Assembly: GCF_005233515.1 (NCBI RefSeq)
Contig: NZ_QFZZ01000007.1
Location: forward strand, 124,001-188,000
Origin: Pseudomonas sp. CFBP13508
GTDB taxonomy: Bacteria > Pseudomonadota > Gammaproteobacteria > Pseudomonadales > Pseudomonadaceae
Direction: 5' to 3'
Length of the DNA stretch: 64,000 nt
Within the stretch, counting starts at the first letter, position 1. The number at the start of each line of letters is the position of its first letter. Below, piece by piece: positions 41,101-50,822 of this stretch. A program made the translations under genes and the position numbers. The notes beneath the pieces are model-generated. The model saw only the letters and a list, made by a program, of their open reading frames with translations. It searched no databases and had not been told where the DNA came from.

Positions 41101-41917
41101 GCAACGCGGCGCTTTGCAACGCGCCTTCGGCCCAATCGACCCAGAGTTCACCGCCGGCCTTGATCTCGGAAAAATTCCATTGCTGGGTCAGGCGCTCGGG
41201 CAGCCATTTCGACCAGTCGCTTTGCGGCAGGCTGGCATAACCCTCGATGACGCTGTTCTGCCACTGATCAGGACGCAACTGGCTGCGCAGGCTCAGCGCC
41301 ACAGGCTGGCCGTCGGGCAAGGTCAGACGCGCATCGAGACGCTGGCGACTGGCGCCGGTACGCACATTGAGGCCGACATAGGTGAGCGTCATGGGCGGGT
41401 GATCGAGCGGTTGCAGGGTCACCTGGCTGTCTAGTACCGACAGTTGCTTGATCATCTGCGAGCGCTGGAACAGTTGTGCCGGATCGAACGGTTGGTCCTT
41501 CTGCACCGGCAGGCCTTCCAGCGCCCAGGTGCCGTCTTCGGCTTCCTTGAGGCTGATCTTCAAACCGTTGAGTTCGATATGCGCGAGGCGCACCTCGCGG
41601 GCGAGCACACTGGCCCACATATCCGGCACCACCCGCACGCGGTCGAGGCGCAGCGCGTTGGCGCCGTCGCCGACCATCACGTCATGGGCCAGCAGGATCG
41701 GCGCGAAACCGCTCCAGTTGCCTTCCAGCTCACCGATCTGCAAGGGCATGCCGAGGGCGGCGCTGGCCTTGTCTTCGATGTCGGCGCGGTATTCCGCCAC
41801 CAGAGGGGTCAGCTCGCGGCCGAGGCTGACGTACAACGCCATCAACACCAGAACCAACGCGCACAGGCCCAGCCCCCAGCGGGTGAGTGCGGCCAGAATG
41901 CGTGTCAGACGCTCCAT
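38114..41917 (-). CDS. yhdP: AsmA-like protein YhdP (phospholipid transport to outer membrane)
   Basis: The 1267-residue inner-membrane-anchored protein belongs to the YhdP/TamB/AsmA-like bridge proteins that move phospholipid to the outer membrane. One N-terminal helix (about residues 7–29) is followed by a very long periplasmic β-rich groove (DUF3971 region near the N-terminus) and an AsmA_2-type C-terminal domain. The end (VLVTLPVTNNLPIAALLVGAPAVGGALF) carries a hydrophobic stretch. The ATG at 41917 is preferred over one at 41938. The gene sits just after rng in the same direction. Confidence 0.93.
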   Translation of the reverse strand: MERLTRILAALTRWGLGLCALVLVLMALYVSLGRELTPLVAEYRADIEDKASAALGMPLQIGELEGNWSGFAPILLAHDVMVGDGANALRLDRVRVVPDMWASVLAREVRLAHIELNGLKISLKEAEDGTWALEGLPVQKDQPFDPAQLFQRSQMIKQLSVLDSQVTLQPLDHPPMTLTYVGLNVRTGASRQRLDARLTLPDGQPVALSLRSQLRPDQWQNSVIEGYASLPQSDWSKWLPERLTQQWNFSEIKAGGELWVDWAEGALQSAALRLNAPQVTGAYAERKPIQINNLALNAYYRNTAEGAKVTLDSLAMSFGDTRWESHVQVQQARASANAEELWHLQADRLDLTPITPLLNALGPLPQSFATVVERLKVTGGLRNVLLDFRPTATDGSKFGFAANLDNVGFDAYHGAPAARNVSGSLSGNLDGGELRLDSKDFVLHLDPIFAKPWQYLQANARLTWKIDKDGFTLIAPYLKVLGEEGKIAGDFLIRLHFDHSQEDYMDLRVGLVDGDGRYTAKYLPAVLSPALDEWLRTAILKGAVDQGFFQYQGSLSKNAGEADRSISLFFKVHDAELAFQPGWPHVSKVSGDVFIEDSGVRIWASKGQLLDTQVSDVFVNIPHVPAGQNSHLFLDGAFAGGLGDGLKILQDAPIGTGETFAGWEGAGDLNGKLKLDIPLAKGEQPKILVDFKTANARLKLAEPKLELSQLKGDFRFDSNKGLSGQNISARAFDKPVTAQIFADGSPNQIKTRVAASGQVEVKKLTDWLGVTQPLPVSGTIPYQLQLNLSGVDSQLIVSSSLKGVAVDLPAPFGMAADVGRDTVFRMTLQGQERRYWVNYDQLANFTFAAPPSNFADGRGELFLGAGEAVLPGAKGLRIRGVLSELDVAPWQDLASKYAGGDPGGSAKQLLSSADVKVGKLTAFGTTLDQASVQINRKPGAWNLALDSQQAKGSASLPDANGVPIAVNLQYVKLPAPDPAVQADENAPDPLASVDPTKIPALDITLNQLFLGPDLVGGWSLKVRPTAKGIALNNLDMGLKGILLQGNGGWEGAPGATSSWYKGRVGGKNLADVLKGWGFAPSVTSEEFHMDVDGRWPGSPAWLATKRFSGTLDASLNKGQFVEVEGGAQALRVFGLLNFNSIGRRLRLDFSDLFGKGLSYDRVKGLLVANNGVYVTREPIRLTGPSSNLELDGTLDLLGDKVDAKLLVTLPVTNNLPIAALLVGAPAVGGALFLIDKLIGDRVARFASVKYTVKGPWKEPKITFDKPF

Positions 41918-41992
41918 GTCAGTTGGCTCCCATGGCAAAAATACTGCGAAAAGCTGAGGCCAGCCGCGTTGAATGAGTGGTGATGCAGGGCT

Positions 41993-43450
41993 TCAGAGCA
42001 GCACCACGTCATATTGTTCCTGGGAATACATGGTTTCCACCTGGAAGCGTATGGTGCGGCCGATAAAGCCTTCAAGCTCGGCGACGTTACCGGACTCTTC
42101 ATCGAGCAGACGATCGACTACTTTCTGGTTGGCCAGCACCCGATAACCCTCGGCCTGGTAGGCCCGGGCCTCGCGCAGAATCTCGCGGAAGATCTCGTAA
42201 CAGATGGTTTCGGCGGTTTTCAGTTTGCCGCGTCCCTGGCAACTGCTGCACGGTTCGCACAGTACCTGCTCAAGGCTTTCGCGGGTGCGCTTGCGGGTCA
42301 TCTGCACCAGGCCCAACTCGGTGATGCCGATGATGTTGGTCTTCGCGTGATCGCGCTCCAGCTGTTTCTCCAGAGTGCGCAGGACCTGACGCTGGTGCTC
42401 TTCATCTTCCATGTCGATGAAGTCGATGATAATGATCCCGCCAAGATTGCGCAGGCGCATCTGCCGGGCAATCGCCGTGGCCGCTTCGAGATTGGTCTTG
42501 AAAATGGTTTCTTCGAGGTTGCGATGACCGACGAACGCCCCGGTGTTGACGTCAATGGTGGTCATGGCTTCCGCCGGATCGATCACCAGATACCCCCCGG
42601 ACTTCAGCGGCACCTTGCGCTCCAGCGCGCGCTGGATTTCGTCTTCGACACCGTACAGATCGAAGATCGGCCGCTCGCCCGGATAGTGTTCCAGACGATC
42701 GGCGATTTCCGGCATCAGTTCGGCGACGAACTGCGTGGTTTTCTGGAAGGTTTCCCGCGAGTCGATGCGGATCTTCTCGATCTTCGGATTGACCAGATCA
42801 CGCAGGGTGCGCAGGGCCAGGCCGAGGTCTTCGTAGATCACGCTCGGCGCGGCGATGGTCTTGATTTGCTCGTTGATCTGGTCCCAGAGGCGCCGCAGGT
42901 AGCGGATGTCCATGAGGATTTCATCAGCGCCCGCGCCTTCAGCGGCTGTGCGCAGAATGAAACCGCCGGCTTCCTTGATGCCTTCTTTGGCTACGCAATC
43001 GCTGACCACCTGCTTGAGACGCTCGCGCTCGGCTTCGTCTTCGATCTTCAGGGAAATCCCAACGTGGGCAGTGCGCGGCATGTACACCAGATAACGCGAA
43101 GGAATCGACAGTTGCGTGGTCAGGCGTGCGCCTTTGGAGCCGATCGGATCTTTGGTGACTTGCACCACCAGGCTCTGGCCCTCGTGCACCAGCGAACTGA
43201 TGCTTTCCACCGCCGGGCCTTCACGCAGGGAGATTTCGGCGGCGTGAATGAAAGCCGCGCGATCAAGACCAATGTCGACAAATGCCGCCTGCATGCCCGG
43301 CAGGACGCGGACGATCTTGCCTTTATAGATGTTGCCGACGATCCCGCGTTTCTGCGTGCGCTCGACGTGGACTTCTTGCAGCACACCGTTTTCGACCACC
43401 GCCACGCGCGACTCCATCGGCGTGATGTTGATCAGAATCTCTTCACTCAT
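41993..43450 (-). CDS. rng: Ribonuclease G
   Basis: The 485-residue endoribonuclease of the RNase E/G family processes 16S rRNA 5' ends and decays selected mRNAs. It has the N-terminal S1 domain (about 35–125; KRGIVGNIYKGKIVRVLPGMQAAFVDIG), the DNase I-like catalytic acid pair region (DVNTGAFVG, IIDFIDM) and the zinc-link motif CEPCSSCQGRG (about 405–415). It lacks the RNase E C-terminal scaffold. The start at 43450 gives MSEEILINITP, the family's usual start. Confidence 0.96.
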   Translation of the reverse strand: MSEEILINITPMESRVAVVENGVLQEVHVERTQKRGIVGNIYKGKIVRVLPGMQAAFVDIGLDRAAFIHAAEISLREGPAVESISSLVHEGQSLVVQVTKDPIGSKGARLTTQLSIPSRYLVYMPRTAHVGISLKIEDEAERERLKQVVSDCVAKEGIKEAGGFILRTAAEGAGADEILMDIRYLRRLWDQINEQIKTIAAPSVIYEDLGLALRTLRDLVNPKIEKIRIDSRETFQKTTQFVAELMPEIADRLEHYPGERPIFDLYGVEDEIQRALERKVPLKSGGYLVIDPAEAMTTIDVNTGAFVGHRNLEETIFKTNLEAATAIARQMRLRNLGGIIIIDFIDMEDEEHQRQVLRTLEKQLERDHAKTNIIGITELGLVQMTRKRTRESLEQVLCEPCSSCQGRGKLKTAETICYEIFREILREARAYQAEGYRVLANQKVVDRLLDEESGNVAELEGFIGRTIRFQVETMYSQEQYDVVLL

Positions 43451-43508
43451 GGCAGGATCTCGTTCAGGCATGTTCACGATAGTGGCCGCATCTGGATTCG
43501 TACGACGC

Positions 43509-44105
43509 TCAGGGCGTGTTCAGGTTTTGCCAACAGGGTATGCCGAAATGGCCCAACACCTCGCAGGTTTCGCACAGCGGCAGGCCGACCACCGCCGAAT
43601 AGCTGCCGTCGAGCCCGGCGACAAACACCGCCCCCAGGCCCTGAATGCCATAGCCGCCGGCCTTGTCGCGCGGTTCGCCACTGGCCCAGTAGGCGCCGGC
43701 CTCTTCGCGGCTGATGCTGCGAAAACGCACGCGACTGCGCACCACCCGCGACTCGCAGCGCTCACCTTCAAGCACGGCGATGGCGGTCAGCACTTCGTGT
43801 TCGTTGCCGGACAACATCATCAGCATGGCGCATGCATCGGCTTCGTCCACCGGTTTGCCAAGTATTTTGCCGTCGAGTACCACAGCGGTGTCGGCGCCAA
43901 GCACGCAGAACGGCTGGTCAGAGACGACCGAGCGGCGCCCGGCCTCAGCCTTGCCACGCGCGAGGCGCTCGACATAGGCCGATGGGGATTCTTCAGGAAG
44001 CGGGGTTTCGTCGATGTCCGCGCTGATGGCAGAGAACTGCACGCCGATCTGCGTGAGCAATTCACGGCGGCGCGGTGAGCCGGAGGCGAGGTAAAGCAGT
44101 TTCAT
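43509..44105 (-). CDS. maf: Nucleotide pyrophosphatase Maf (septum formation inhibitor family)
   Basis: The 198-residue Maf/YhdE protein hydrolyses dTTP, UTP or modified nucleotides as a house-cleaning pyrophosphatase. Typical motifs are [18 protein letters not shown] at the N-terminus, [16 protein letters not shown] (about 70–85) and [16 protein letters not shown] (about 148–163). The start at 44105 is preferred over an upstream start at 44138. It lies between mreD and rng, the standard order. Confidence 0.95.
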   Translation of the reverse strand: MKLLYLASGSPRRRELLTQIGVQFSAISADIDETPLPEESPSAYVERLARGKAEAGRRSVVSDQPFCVLGADTAVVLDGKILGKPVDEADACAMLMMLSGNEHEVLTAIAVLEGERCESRVVRSRVRFRSISREEAGAYWASGEPRDKAGGYGIQGLGAVFVAGLDGSYSAVVGLPLCETCEVLGHFGIPCWQNLNTP

Positions 44106-44142
44106 CAAAACATCTCCCTGTTCAGTGCCCTGCTTCACCGGC

Positions 44143-44634
44143 TCAATAAATTCTGTAGCGTCGGCACATCCCGCGAAGGGCGAAGCTGACCCACGGCCAG
44201 AGCAAGGCGCTGACCAGCGCCGGCAAGACCAGCGCCAGGGTTGGCTGACGGTTGCCGGTCAGAGCGCTGAGCCACAGTTGCGCCAATTGTGCGAGGCCGA
44301 AGATCACCAGGATCACCAGACACTGCTGCCACATCGGGAACATGCGCAGACGCTGCTGCAACGACAACACGAGGAAGGTAATCAGGGTCAGGATCAGCGC
44401 GTTCTGCCCGAGCAGGTCGCCCTGCAGGACATCTTCGGCCAGTCCCAGACAGAACGCGGTGACCATGCCGACCGTGTGCGGCATGTACAGCGCCCAGAAG
44501 GTCACGAGCAAGGCCAGCCACAGCGGGCGCAGGATTTCCATGAAGATCGGCAGCGGCGAAACGCTGAGCAGGATGCCGACGAAGAAGGTTAGCCAGATCA
44601 TCCAGCCGTTTGCGGATTTTTTCGCGCCGACCAT
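44143..44634 (-). CDS. mreD: Rod shape-determining protein MreD
   Basis: The 163-residue inner-membrane protein has about five membrane segments and connects MreC with the elongasome. It is weakly conserved in general, but the hydrophobic pattern and the position directly after mreC (shared base) and before maf are diagnostic. The family-typical [22 protein letters not shown] segment is near residue 64. Confidence 0.94.
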   Translation of the reverse strand: MVGAKKSANGWMIWLTFFVGILLSVSPLPIFMEILRPLWLALLVTFWALYMPHTVGMVTAFCLGLAEDVLQGDLLGQNALILTLITFLVLSLQQRLRMFPMWQQCLVILVIFGLAQLAQLWLSALTGNRQPTLALVLPALVSALLWPWVSFALRGMCRRYRIY

Positions 44635-45737
44635 TATTCTCGTCCCCCGGTAGTCGCTGGCGGTTTCGCCGGTGGTTTGCTGGTGGCCGGTGGTTTGGCC
44701 GCGGCGGGAGCGGCAGCGGGCGGCTTGCTCGCGGCGGGCTTGGCAGGCGTGGTGGCAGGCGCCGCTGCTTCAGCGGCCGGCGCTGCGGCAGCGGTCGACG
44801 GCGTGGCAGGCATGATCAACGGTTTCGGCACGCTGGCCGGCAACATCGGGCCGCCGCCGTGGGCATCGAGCTGTTCCTGGGCCTGGGCGGCGTCATTGGC
44901 GCGTTCCTCGGCGGTGCGGCTATCGCTGAACACCAGCAGCAGGTAGCGGCTGCGGTTCAGGGCGGCGGTAGGTACCGCACGGACAATGGCGAACGGTTGG
45001 CCGGAGTCGTGGATGACTTCTTTTACCGTCGCCACCGGATAACCGGCCGGGAATCGCTGGCCAAGACCGGAGCTGACCAGCAGATCGCCTTCCTTGATGT
45101 CCGCCGTGTCGGCGACATGACGCAATTCCAGGCGTTCCGGGTTGCCGGTGCCGCTGGCAATCGCGCGCAGACCGTTACGGTTTACCTGCACCGGAATGCT
45201 GTGGGTGGTGTCGGTCAGCAGCAGGACACGCGAGGTGTAAGGCATCAATTCGACCACTTGACCCATCAGCCCGCGTGCATCGAGCACCGGTTGGCCGAGC
45301 ACCACGCCGTCGCGCTCACCTTTGTTGATGATGATGCGATGGGTGAAGGGGTTGGGGTCCATGCCGATCAACTCGGCCACTTCGACCTTTTCATTGACCA
45401 ATGCGGAGGAATTGAGCAACTCGCGCAGCCGAACGTTCTGCTCGGTCAGGGCCGCGAGCTTTTGCATGCGCCCCTGCAATAGCAGGTTTTCGGTCTTGAG
45501 TTTTTCGTTTTCGGCGACGAGCTCGGTGCGGCTGCCGAACTGACTGGCGACCCCTTCCCACAAGCGGCCGGGCAGGTCCGTGATCCAGTAGGCATCCATG
45601 AGCACCAGCGACGCTTGCTTGCGCGCGGGCTTGAGCAGGTCGAAACGTGCATCGACCACCATCAGTGCGACCGCAAGCACGGCCAGCACCAACAGGCGCA
45701 CGCCCAACGAAGGGCCTTTGGTGAAAAGCGGTTTAAT
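44634..45737 (-). CDS. mreC: Rod shape-determining protein MreC, probable ATT start
   Basis: This bitopic protein (about 367 residues) scaffolds the elongasome in the periplasm. One membrane helix (about 13–30), a coiled coil (about 75–105; LVAENEKLKTENLLLQ) and two β-domains are followed by a roughly 75-residue Ala/Pro/Lys-rich low-complexity tail. No ATG exists at the expected N-terminus. Reading from ATT at 45737 gives MKPLFTKGPSLGVRLL, which lines up with E. coli MreC (MKPIFSRGPSLQIRL), and GGAGGAG lies exactly six bases upstream. A TTG at 45707 would cut off these ten residues and has no comparable ribosome site. Use of a rare ATT start would lower translation. Confidence 0.93.
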   Translation of the reverse strand: MKPLFTKGPSLGVRLLVLAVLAVALMVVDARFDLLKPARKQASLVLMDAYWITDLPGRLWEGVASQFGSRTELVAENEKLKTENLLLQGRMQKLAALTEQNVRLRELLNSSALVNEKVEVAELIGMDPNPFTHRIIINKGERDGVVLGQPVLDARGLMGQVVELMPYTSRVLLLTDTTHSIPVQVNRNGLRAIASGTGNPERLELRHVADTADIKEGDLLVSSGLGQRFPAGYPVATVKEVIHDSGQPFAIVRAVPTAALNRSRYLLLVFSDSRTAEERANDAAQAQEQLDAHGGGPMLPASVPKPLIMPATPSTAAAAPAAEAAAPATTPAKPAASKPPAAAPAAAKPPATSKPPAKPPATTGGRE

Positions 45738-45821
45738 AAGCCGCTCCTCCCAGGCAAATGTTCTGTTTATTCATACGGCATCAAACCGGCCTGGATGAAG
45801 ACTGACAGAAGATAAACGCCA

Positions 45822-45849
45822 ACAGGCAGCACTGCAAAGTGCTGCCTGT
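45822..45849 (-). other. 12-bp perfect stem-loop between mreB and mreC
   Basis: ACAGGCAGCACT/AGTGCTGCCTGT with a GCAA tetraloop (GNRA class) lies 29 bp past the mreB stop. No U-run follows on the minus strand. It could attenuate read-through or fix the 3' end of an mreB-only transcript, so that MreB is made in excess over MreC and MreD. Confidence 0.7.
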
Positions 45850-45877
45850 GCGTTCACCCACGTATTGCATTCGAAGC

Positions 45878-46927
<1,050 letters not shown>

Positions 46928-47126
46928 CTAGGCAACGCGTGGGTAAAAAAGTGCGGCAAACTCTAACAACGACAGGGATTTTGGGCAAGGCGCCAATATG
47001 TTAAATTGGCCGCTTTTCTGTGCACCAAGCCCCACAATCGCGGCCTTATGACCGTAGAAGTGCGGTAGTGTTCCGACAATCTAACACACGGACGCCGTCC
47101 GTTCTGTTTTCCACTGGAGAATCCCG

Positions 47127-47414
47127 ATGGCGCTAGAACGCTCCGACGTGGAAAAAATCGCGCACCTGGCCTGCCTTGGCCTCAACGATGCCGATCTTCC
47201 GCACATTACTTCCGCCCTCAACAGCATTCTCGGGCTGGTCGACGAAATGCAGGCCGTTGATACCGACGGTATCGAGCCGCTGGCCCACCCCCTGGAAGCC
47301 AGTCAGCGCCTGCGCGCCGACGTGGTGACCGAGACGAATAATCGCGAGGCCTACCAGTCCATCGCACCAGCGGTCGAAAACGGCCTGTATCTGGTTCCGA
47401 AAGTCATCGACTAA
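47127..47414 (+). CDS. gatC: Aspartyl/glutamyl-tRNA amidotransferase subunit C
   Basis: The 95-residue subunit stabilises GatA–GatB in the amidotransferase that converts Glu-tRNA(Gln) and Asp-tRNA(Asn) to the amidated forms. The family pattern [17 protein letters not shown] at the N-terminus and the [33 protein letters not shown] end are clear. It leads the gatCAB operon, 16 bp before gatA. Confidence 0.95.
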   Translation: MALERSDVEKIAHLACLGLNDADLPHITSALNSILGLVDEMQAVDTDGIEPLAHPLEASQRLRADVVTETNNREAYQSIAPAVENGLYLVPKVID

Positions 47415-47430
47415 AGGGAAAGAGCCTGCA

Positions 47431-48882
47431 ATGCATCAAATGACTCTGGCCGAGATCGCCCGCGGTCTCGCCGATAAAAAGTTTTCTTCCGAAGAGCTGA
47501 CCAAAGTCCTGCTGGCGCGTATTACCCAGCTCGACCCGCAGCTCAACAGTTTCATCAGCCTCACCGAGGATCTGGCCATCGAGCAGGCGAAAGCCGCCGA
47601 TGCACGCCGGGCCAATGGTGAGAGCGGCGCCCTGCTCGGCGCGCCGATCGCCCACAAGGATCTGTTCTGCACCCAAGGCATCCGCACCAGTTGCGGCTCG
47701 AGGATGCTCGACAACTTCAAGGCTCCCTACGACGCCACCGTAGTCGCGAAACTGGCCGCTGCCGGCGCCGTGACCCTGGGCAAGACCAACATGGACGAAT
47801 TCGCCATGGGTTCGGCCAACGAGTCGAGCTGGTACGGCGCAGTGAAAAACCCGTGGAATCTGGAACACGTGCCGGGCGGTTCGTCCGGCGGCTCGGCGGC
47901 GGCGGTTGCTGCTCGTTTGTTGCCAGCGGCCACGGCCACCGACACCGGCGGTTCGATCCGTCAGCCGGCGGCGTTCACCAACCTCACCGGCCTGAAGCCG
48001 ACCTACGGTCGCGTTTCGCGCTGGGGCATGATTGCCTACGCTTCCAGCCTCGATCAGGGCGGCCCGTTGGCGCGCACGGCCGAAGACTGCGCGATCCTGC
48101 TGCAAGGCATGGCCGGCTTCGACCCGAACGATTCCACCAGCATCGATGAGCCGGTTCCGGATTACTCCGCCAGCCTCGGCGAGTCGCTGCAAGGGCTGCG
48201 CATCGGCGTGCCGAAGGAATACTTCAGCGCCGGTCTCGACCCGCGCATTGCCGAGCTGATCCAGAACAGCATCCAGCAGTTGCAGAAGCTCGGTGCGGTG
48301 ATCAAGGAAATCAGCCTGCCGAACATGCAGCACGCGATCCCGGCTTATTACGTGATCGCCCCGGCAGAGGCCTCCTCGAACCTGTCGCGTTTCGACGGCG
48401 TGCGTTTCGGCCATCGCTGCGAGAACCCGGAAAACCTCATCGATCTGTACAAGCGTTCCCGTGGCGAAGGCTTCGGCGCGGAAGTGCAGCGCCGGATCAT
48501 GGTCGGTGCCTACGCGCTGTCCGCCGGTTACTACGATGCCTACTACCTGAAAGCGCAGAAGATCCGTCGTCTGGTGAAGAACGATTTCATGGCTGCGTTC
48601 AATGAAGTCGACATCATCCTCGGCCCGACCACGCCAAACCCGGCGTGGAAACTCGGCGCGAAGAACAGCGACCCGGTCGCTGCCTATCTGGAAGACGTCT
48701 ACACCATCACCGCCAACCTCGCCGGCCTGCCGGGCCTGTCGATGCCGGCCGGTTTTGTCGACGGTCTGCCGGTGGGCGTGCAGTTGCTCGCGCCGTATTT
48801 CCAGGAAGGCCGCCTGTTGAACGTTGCCCACCAGTATCAGCTCAACACTGACTGGCACACCCGCACCCCAACCGGCTTCTGA
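47431..48882 (+). CDS. gatA: Aspartyl/glutamyl-tRNA amidotransferase subunit A
   Basis: The 483-residue glutaminase subunit is an amidase-signature enzyme that releases ammonia for GatB. The Ser-cisSer-Lys triad is intact: Lys76 ([10 protein letters not shown]), cis-Ser151 and nucleophile Ser175 ([10 protein letters not shown]) within the Gly/Ser-rich signature [14 protein letters not shown]. The gene ends 10 bp before gatB. Confidence 0.97.
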   Translation: MHQMTLAEIARGLADKKFSSEELTKVLLARITQLDPQLNSFISLTEDLAIEQAKAADARRANGESGALLGAPIAHKDLFCTQGIRTSCGSRMLDNFKAPYDATVVAKLAAAGAVTLGKTNMDEFAMGSANESSWYGAVKNPWNLEHVPGGSSGGSAAAVAARLLPAATATDTGGSIRQPAAFTNLTGLKPTYGRVSRWGMIAYASSLDQGGPLARTAEDCAILLQGMAGFDPNDSTSIDEPVPDYSASLGESLQGLRIGVPKEYFSAGLDPRIAELIQNSIQQLQKLGAVIKEISLPNMQHAIPAYYVIAPAEASSNLSRFDGVRFGHRCENPENLIDLYKRSRGEGFGAEVQRRIMVGAYALSAGYYDAYYLKAQKIRRLVKNDFMAAFNEVDIILGPTTPNPAWKLGAKNSDPVAAYLEDVYTITANLAGLPGLSMPAGFVDGLPVGVQLLAPYFQEGRLLNVAHQYQLNTDWHTRTPTGF

Positions 48883-48892
48883 GGAGACACAC

Positions 48893-50338
48893 ATGCAATG
48901 GGAAGTCGTGATCGGGCTGGAGATTCACACTCAGCTCACCACCCGGTCGAAAATCTTTTCCGGTAGTTCCACCACCTTCGGTTCCGAGCCGAACACCCAG
49001 GCCAGCCTGATCGACCTGGGCATGCCCGGCGTGCTGCCGGTGCTCAACCAGGAAGCGGTGCGCATGGCGGTGATGTTCGGTCTGGCGATTGACGCCGAGA
49101 TCGGCCAGCACAACGTGTTCGCCCGCAAGAACTACTTCTACCCGGATCTGCCGAAGGGCTATCAGATCAGCCAGATGGAATTGCCGATTGTTGGCAAGGG
49201 CCACCTGGACATCGCCCTCGAGGATGGCACGGTCAAACGCGTCGGCATCACCCGCGCGCACCTGGAAGAAGACGCCGGCAAGAGCCTGCACGAAGAATTC
49301 AACGGTGCCACCGGCATCGACCTGAACCGTGCCGGCACGCCGCTGCTGGAAATCGTGTCCGAGCCGGACATGCGCAGCGCCAAGGAAGCCGTGGCTTACG
49401 TCAAGGCCATCCACGCGCTGGTGCGCTACCTGGGTATCTGCGACGGCAACATGGCCGAAGGCTCGCTGCGTTGCGACTGCAACGTCTCGGTGCGCCCGAA
49501 AGGCCAGGTCGAGTTCGGCACTCGCTGCGAGATCAAGAACGTCAACTCGTTCCGCTTCATCGAGAAAGCGATCAACTCGGAAATCCAGCGCCAGATCGAG
49601 CTGATCGAAGACGGCGGCAAAGTCATCCAGCAGACCCGTCTGTACGATCCGAACAAGGACGAGACCCGTCCGATGCGTTCGAAAGAGGAAGCCAACGACT
49701 ACCGTTACTTCCCCGATCCGGACCTGCTGCCGGTGGTCATCGAAGAGTCGTTCCTCGGTGAAGTGCGTGCCACCCTGCCGGAACTGCCACCGCAAAAGCG
49801 CGAACGCTTCCAGAGCCAGTTCGGTCTGTCGGCCTACGACGCCAACGTGCTGGCCACCAGCCGTGAACAGGCGGACTACTTCGAGAAAGTCGCGGCCATC
49901 GGTGGCGACGCGAAACTGGCGGCGAACTGGGTGATGGTCGAGTTGGGCAGCCTGCTCAACAAGCAGGGCCTGGACATCGAAGACTCGCCAGTCTCCGCCG
50001 AGCAACTGGGCGGCATGCTGCAGCGCATCAAGGACAACACCATCTCCGGCAAGATCGCCAAGGTGGTGTTCGAAGCGATGGCCAACGGCGAAGGCAGTGC
50101 TGACGAGATCATCGAGAAGCGCGGCCTCAAGCAAGTCACCGACACCGGCGCGATCTCGGCTGTGCTCGACGAAATGCTCGCGGCCAACGCCGAACAGGTC
50201 GAACAGTACCGCGCGGCAGACGAAGCCAAACGCGGCAAGATGTTCGGCTTCTTCGTCGGCCAGGCCATGAAAGCCTCGAAAGGCAAGGCCAACCCGCAGC
50301 AGGTGAACGAACTGCTGAAAAGCAAGCTCGAAGGCTGA
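48893..50338 (+). CDS. gatB: Aspartyl/glutamyl-tRNA amidotransferase subunit B
   Basis: The 481-residue kinase/transamidase subunit binds the misacylated tRNA and activates the Glu or Asp side chain. Family motifs are [22 protein letters not shown] at the N-terminus, [18 protein letters not shown] (about 220–237) and the C-terminal YqeY-like tail (about 330–480). The start at 48893 follows GAGGAGAC. It is last of gatCAB. Confidence 0.97.
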   Translation: MQWEVVIGLEIHTQLTTRSKIFSGSSTTFGSEPNTQASLIDLGMPGVLPVLNQEAVRMAVMFGLAIDAEIGQHNVFARKNYFYPDLPKGYQISQMELPIVGKGHLDIALEDGTVKRVGITRAHLEEDAGKSLHEEFNGATGIDLNRAGTPLLEIVSEPDMRSAKEAVAYVKAIHALVRYLGICDGNMAEGSLRCDCNVSVRPKGQVEFGTRCEIKNVNSFRFIEKAINSEIQRQIELIEDGGKVIQQTRLYDPNKDETRPMRSKEEANDYRYFPDPDLLPVVIEESFLGEVRATLPELPPQKRERFQSQFGLSAYDANVLATSREQADYFEKVAAIGGDAKLAANWVMVELGSLLNKQGLDIEDSPVSAEQLGGMLQRIKDNTISGKIAKVVFEAMANGEGSADEIIEKRGLKQVTDTGAISAVLDEMLAANAEQVEQYRAADEAKRGKMFGFFVGQAMKASKGKANPQQVNELLKSKLEG

Positions 50339-50344
50339 CCACCA

Positions 50345-50416
50345 ATGGAGCCGGATGCAAAGCCTGGCTCCATCCCCTGTGGGATTGATCTTCTGTGGCA
50401 GAAGATCAGTCCCACA
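50345..50416 (+). terminator. Two stem-loops after gatB
   Basis: ATGGAGCC/GGCTCCAT (50345–50373) is followed by a longer imperfect hairpin TGTGGGA-TGATCTTCTG…CAGAAGATCA-TCCCACA (50379–50416) and TTTG. They fill most of the 99-bp gap to the rlpA-like gene and could end the gatCAB message; U-runs are short. Confidence 0.55.
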
Positions 50417-50437
50417 TTTGTATTCGGGAAACCTTGA

Positions 50438-50809
50438 ATGAAGCGTCTGTTGCTGAGCAGCGCCCTGCTCTCTCTGCTGGCCGGTTGCGCCAGTACCGAC
50501 ACCATCGACCCGCACGGTTACGACCAGACCGGCGTCGCCTCCTACTATGGAGCCAAACATCACGGTAAACGCACCGCCAGCGGCGAAGCGTTCAACCAGC
50601 ATTCCCTGACCGCCGCCCACCGCCAGTTGCCGTTCGGCACGCGGGTGAAGGTCACCAACCTGAAAAATGATGAATCAGTCGTGGTCCGCATCAATGACCG
50701 CGGCCCGCACACCCGTGGCCGGCTGATCGATCTGTCGCGCGAGGCCGCCGATGAAATCGGCATGCTGCGCAGCGGCACCGCACGGGTTCGCGTGCAGGCC
50801 CTGGACTGA
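50438..50809 (+). CDS. RlpA-like double-psi β-barrel lipoprotein
   Basis: The 123-residue protein has a lipoprotein signal (LLSLLAGC, lipidated Cys17) and one DPBB domain with GVASYYGAKHHGKRTASGEAF and VVRINDRGPHTRGRLIDLSREAA. It is related to RlpA, a septal lytic transglycosylase acting on denuded glycan strands, but lacks the C-terminal SPOR domain, so it may not be septally targeted. Conserved catalytic Asp (NDRGP) and His (TAAHRQLPFGT) residues of RlpA are present. It follows gatB. Confidence 0.9.
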   Translation: MKRLLLSSALLSLLAGCASTDTIDPHGYDQTGVASYYGAKHHGKRTASGEAFNQHSLTAAHRQLPFGTRVKVTNLKNDESVVVRINDRGPHTRGRLIDLSREAADEIGMLRSGTARVRVQALD

Positions 50810-50822
50810 TGGAGCGCCGACC

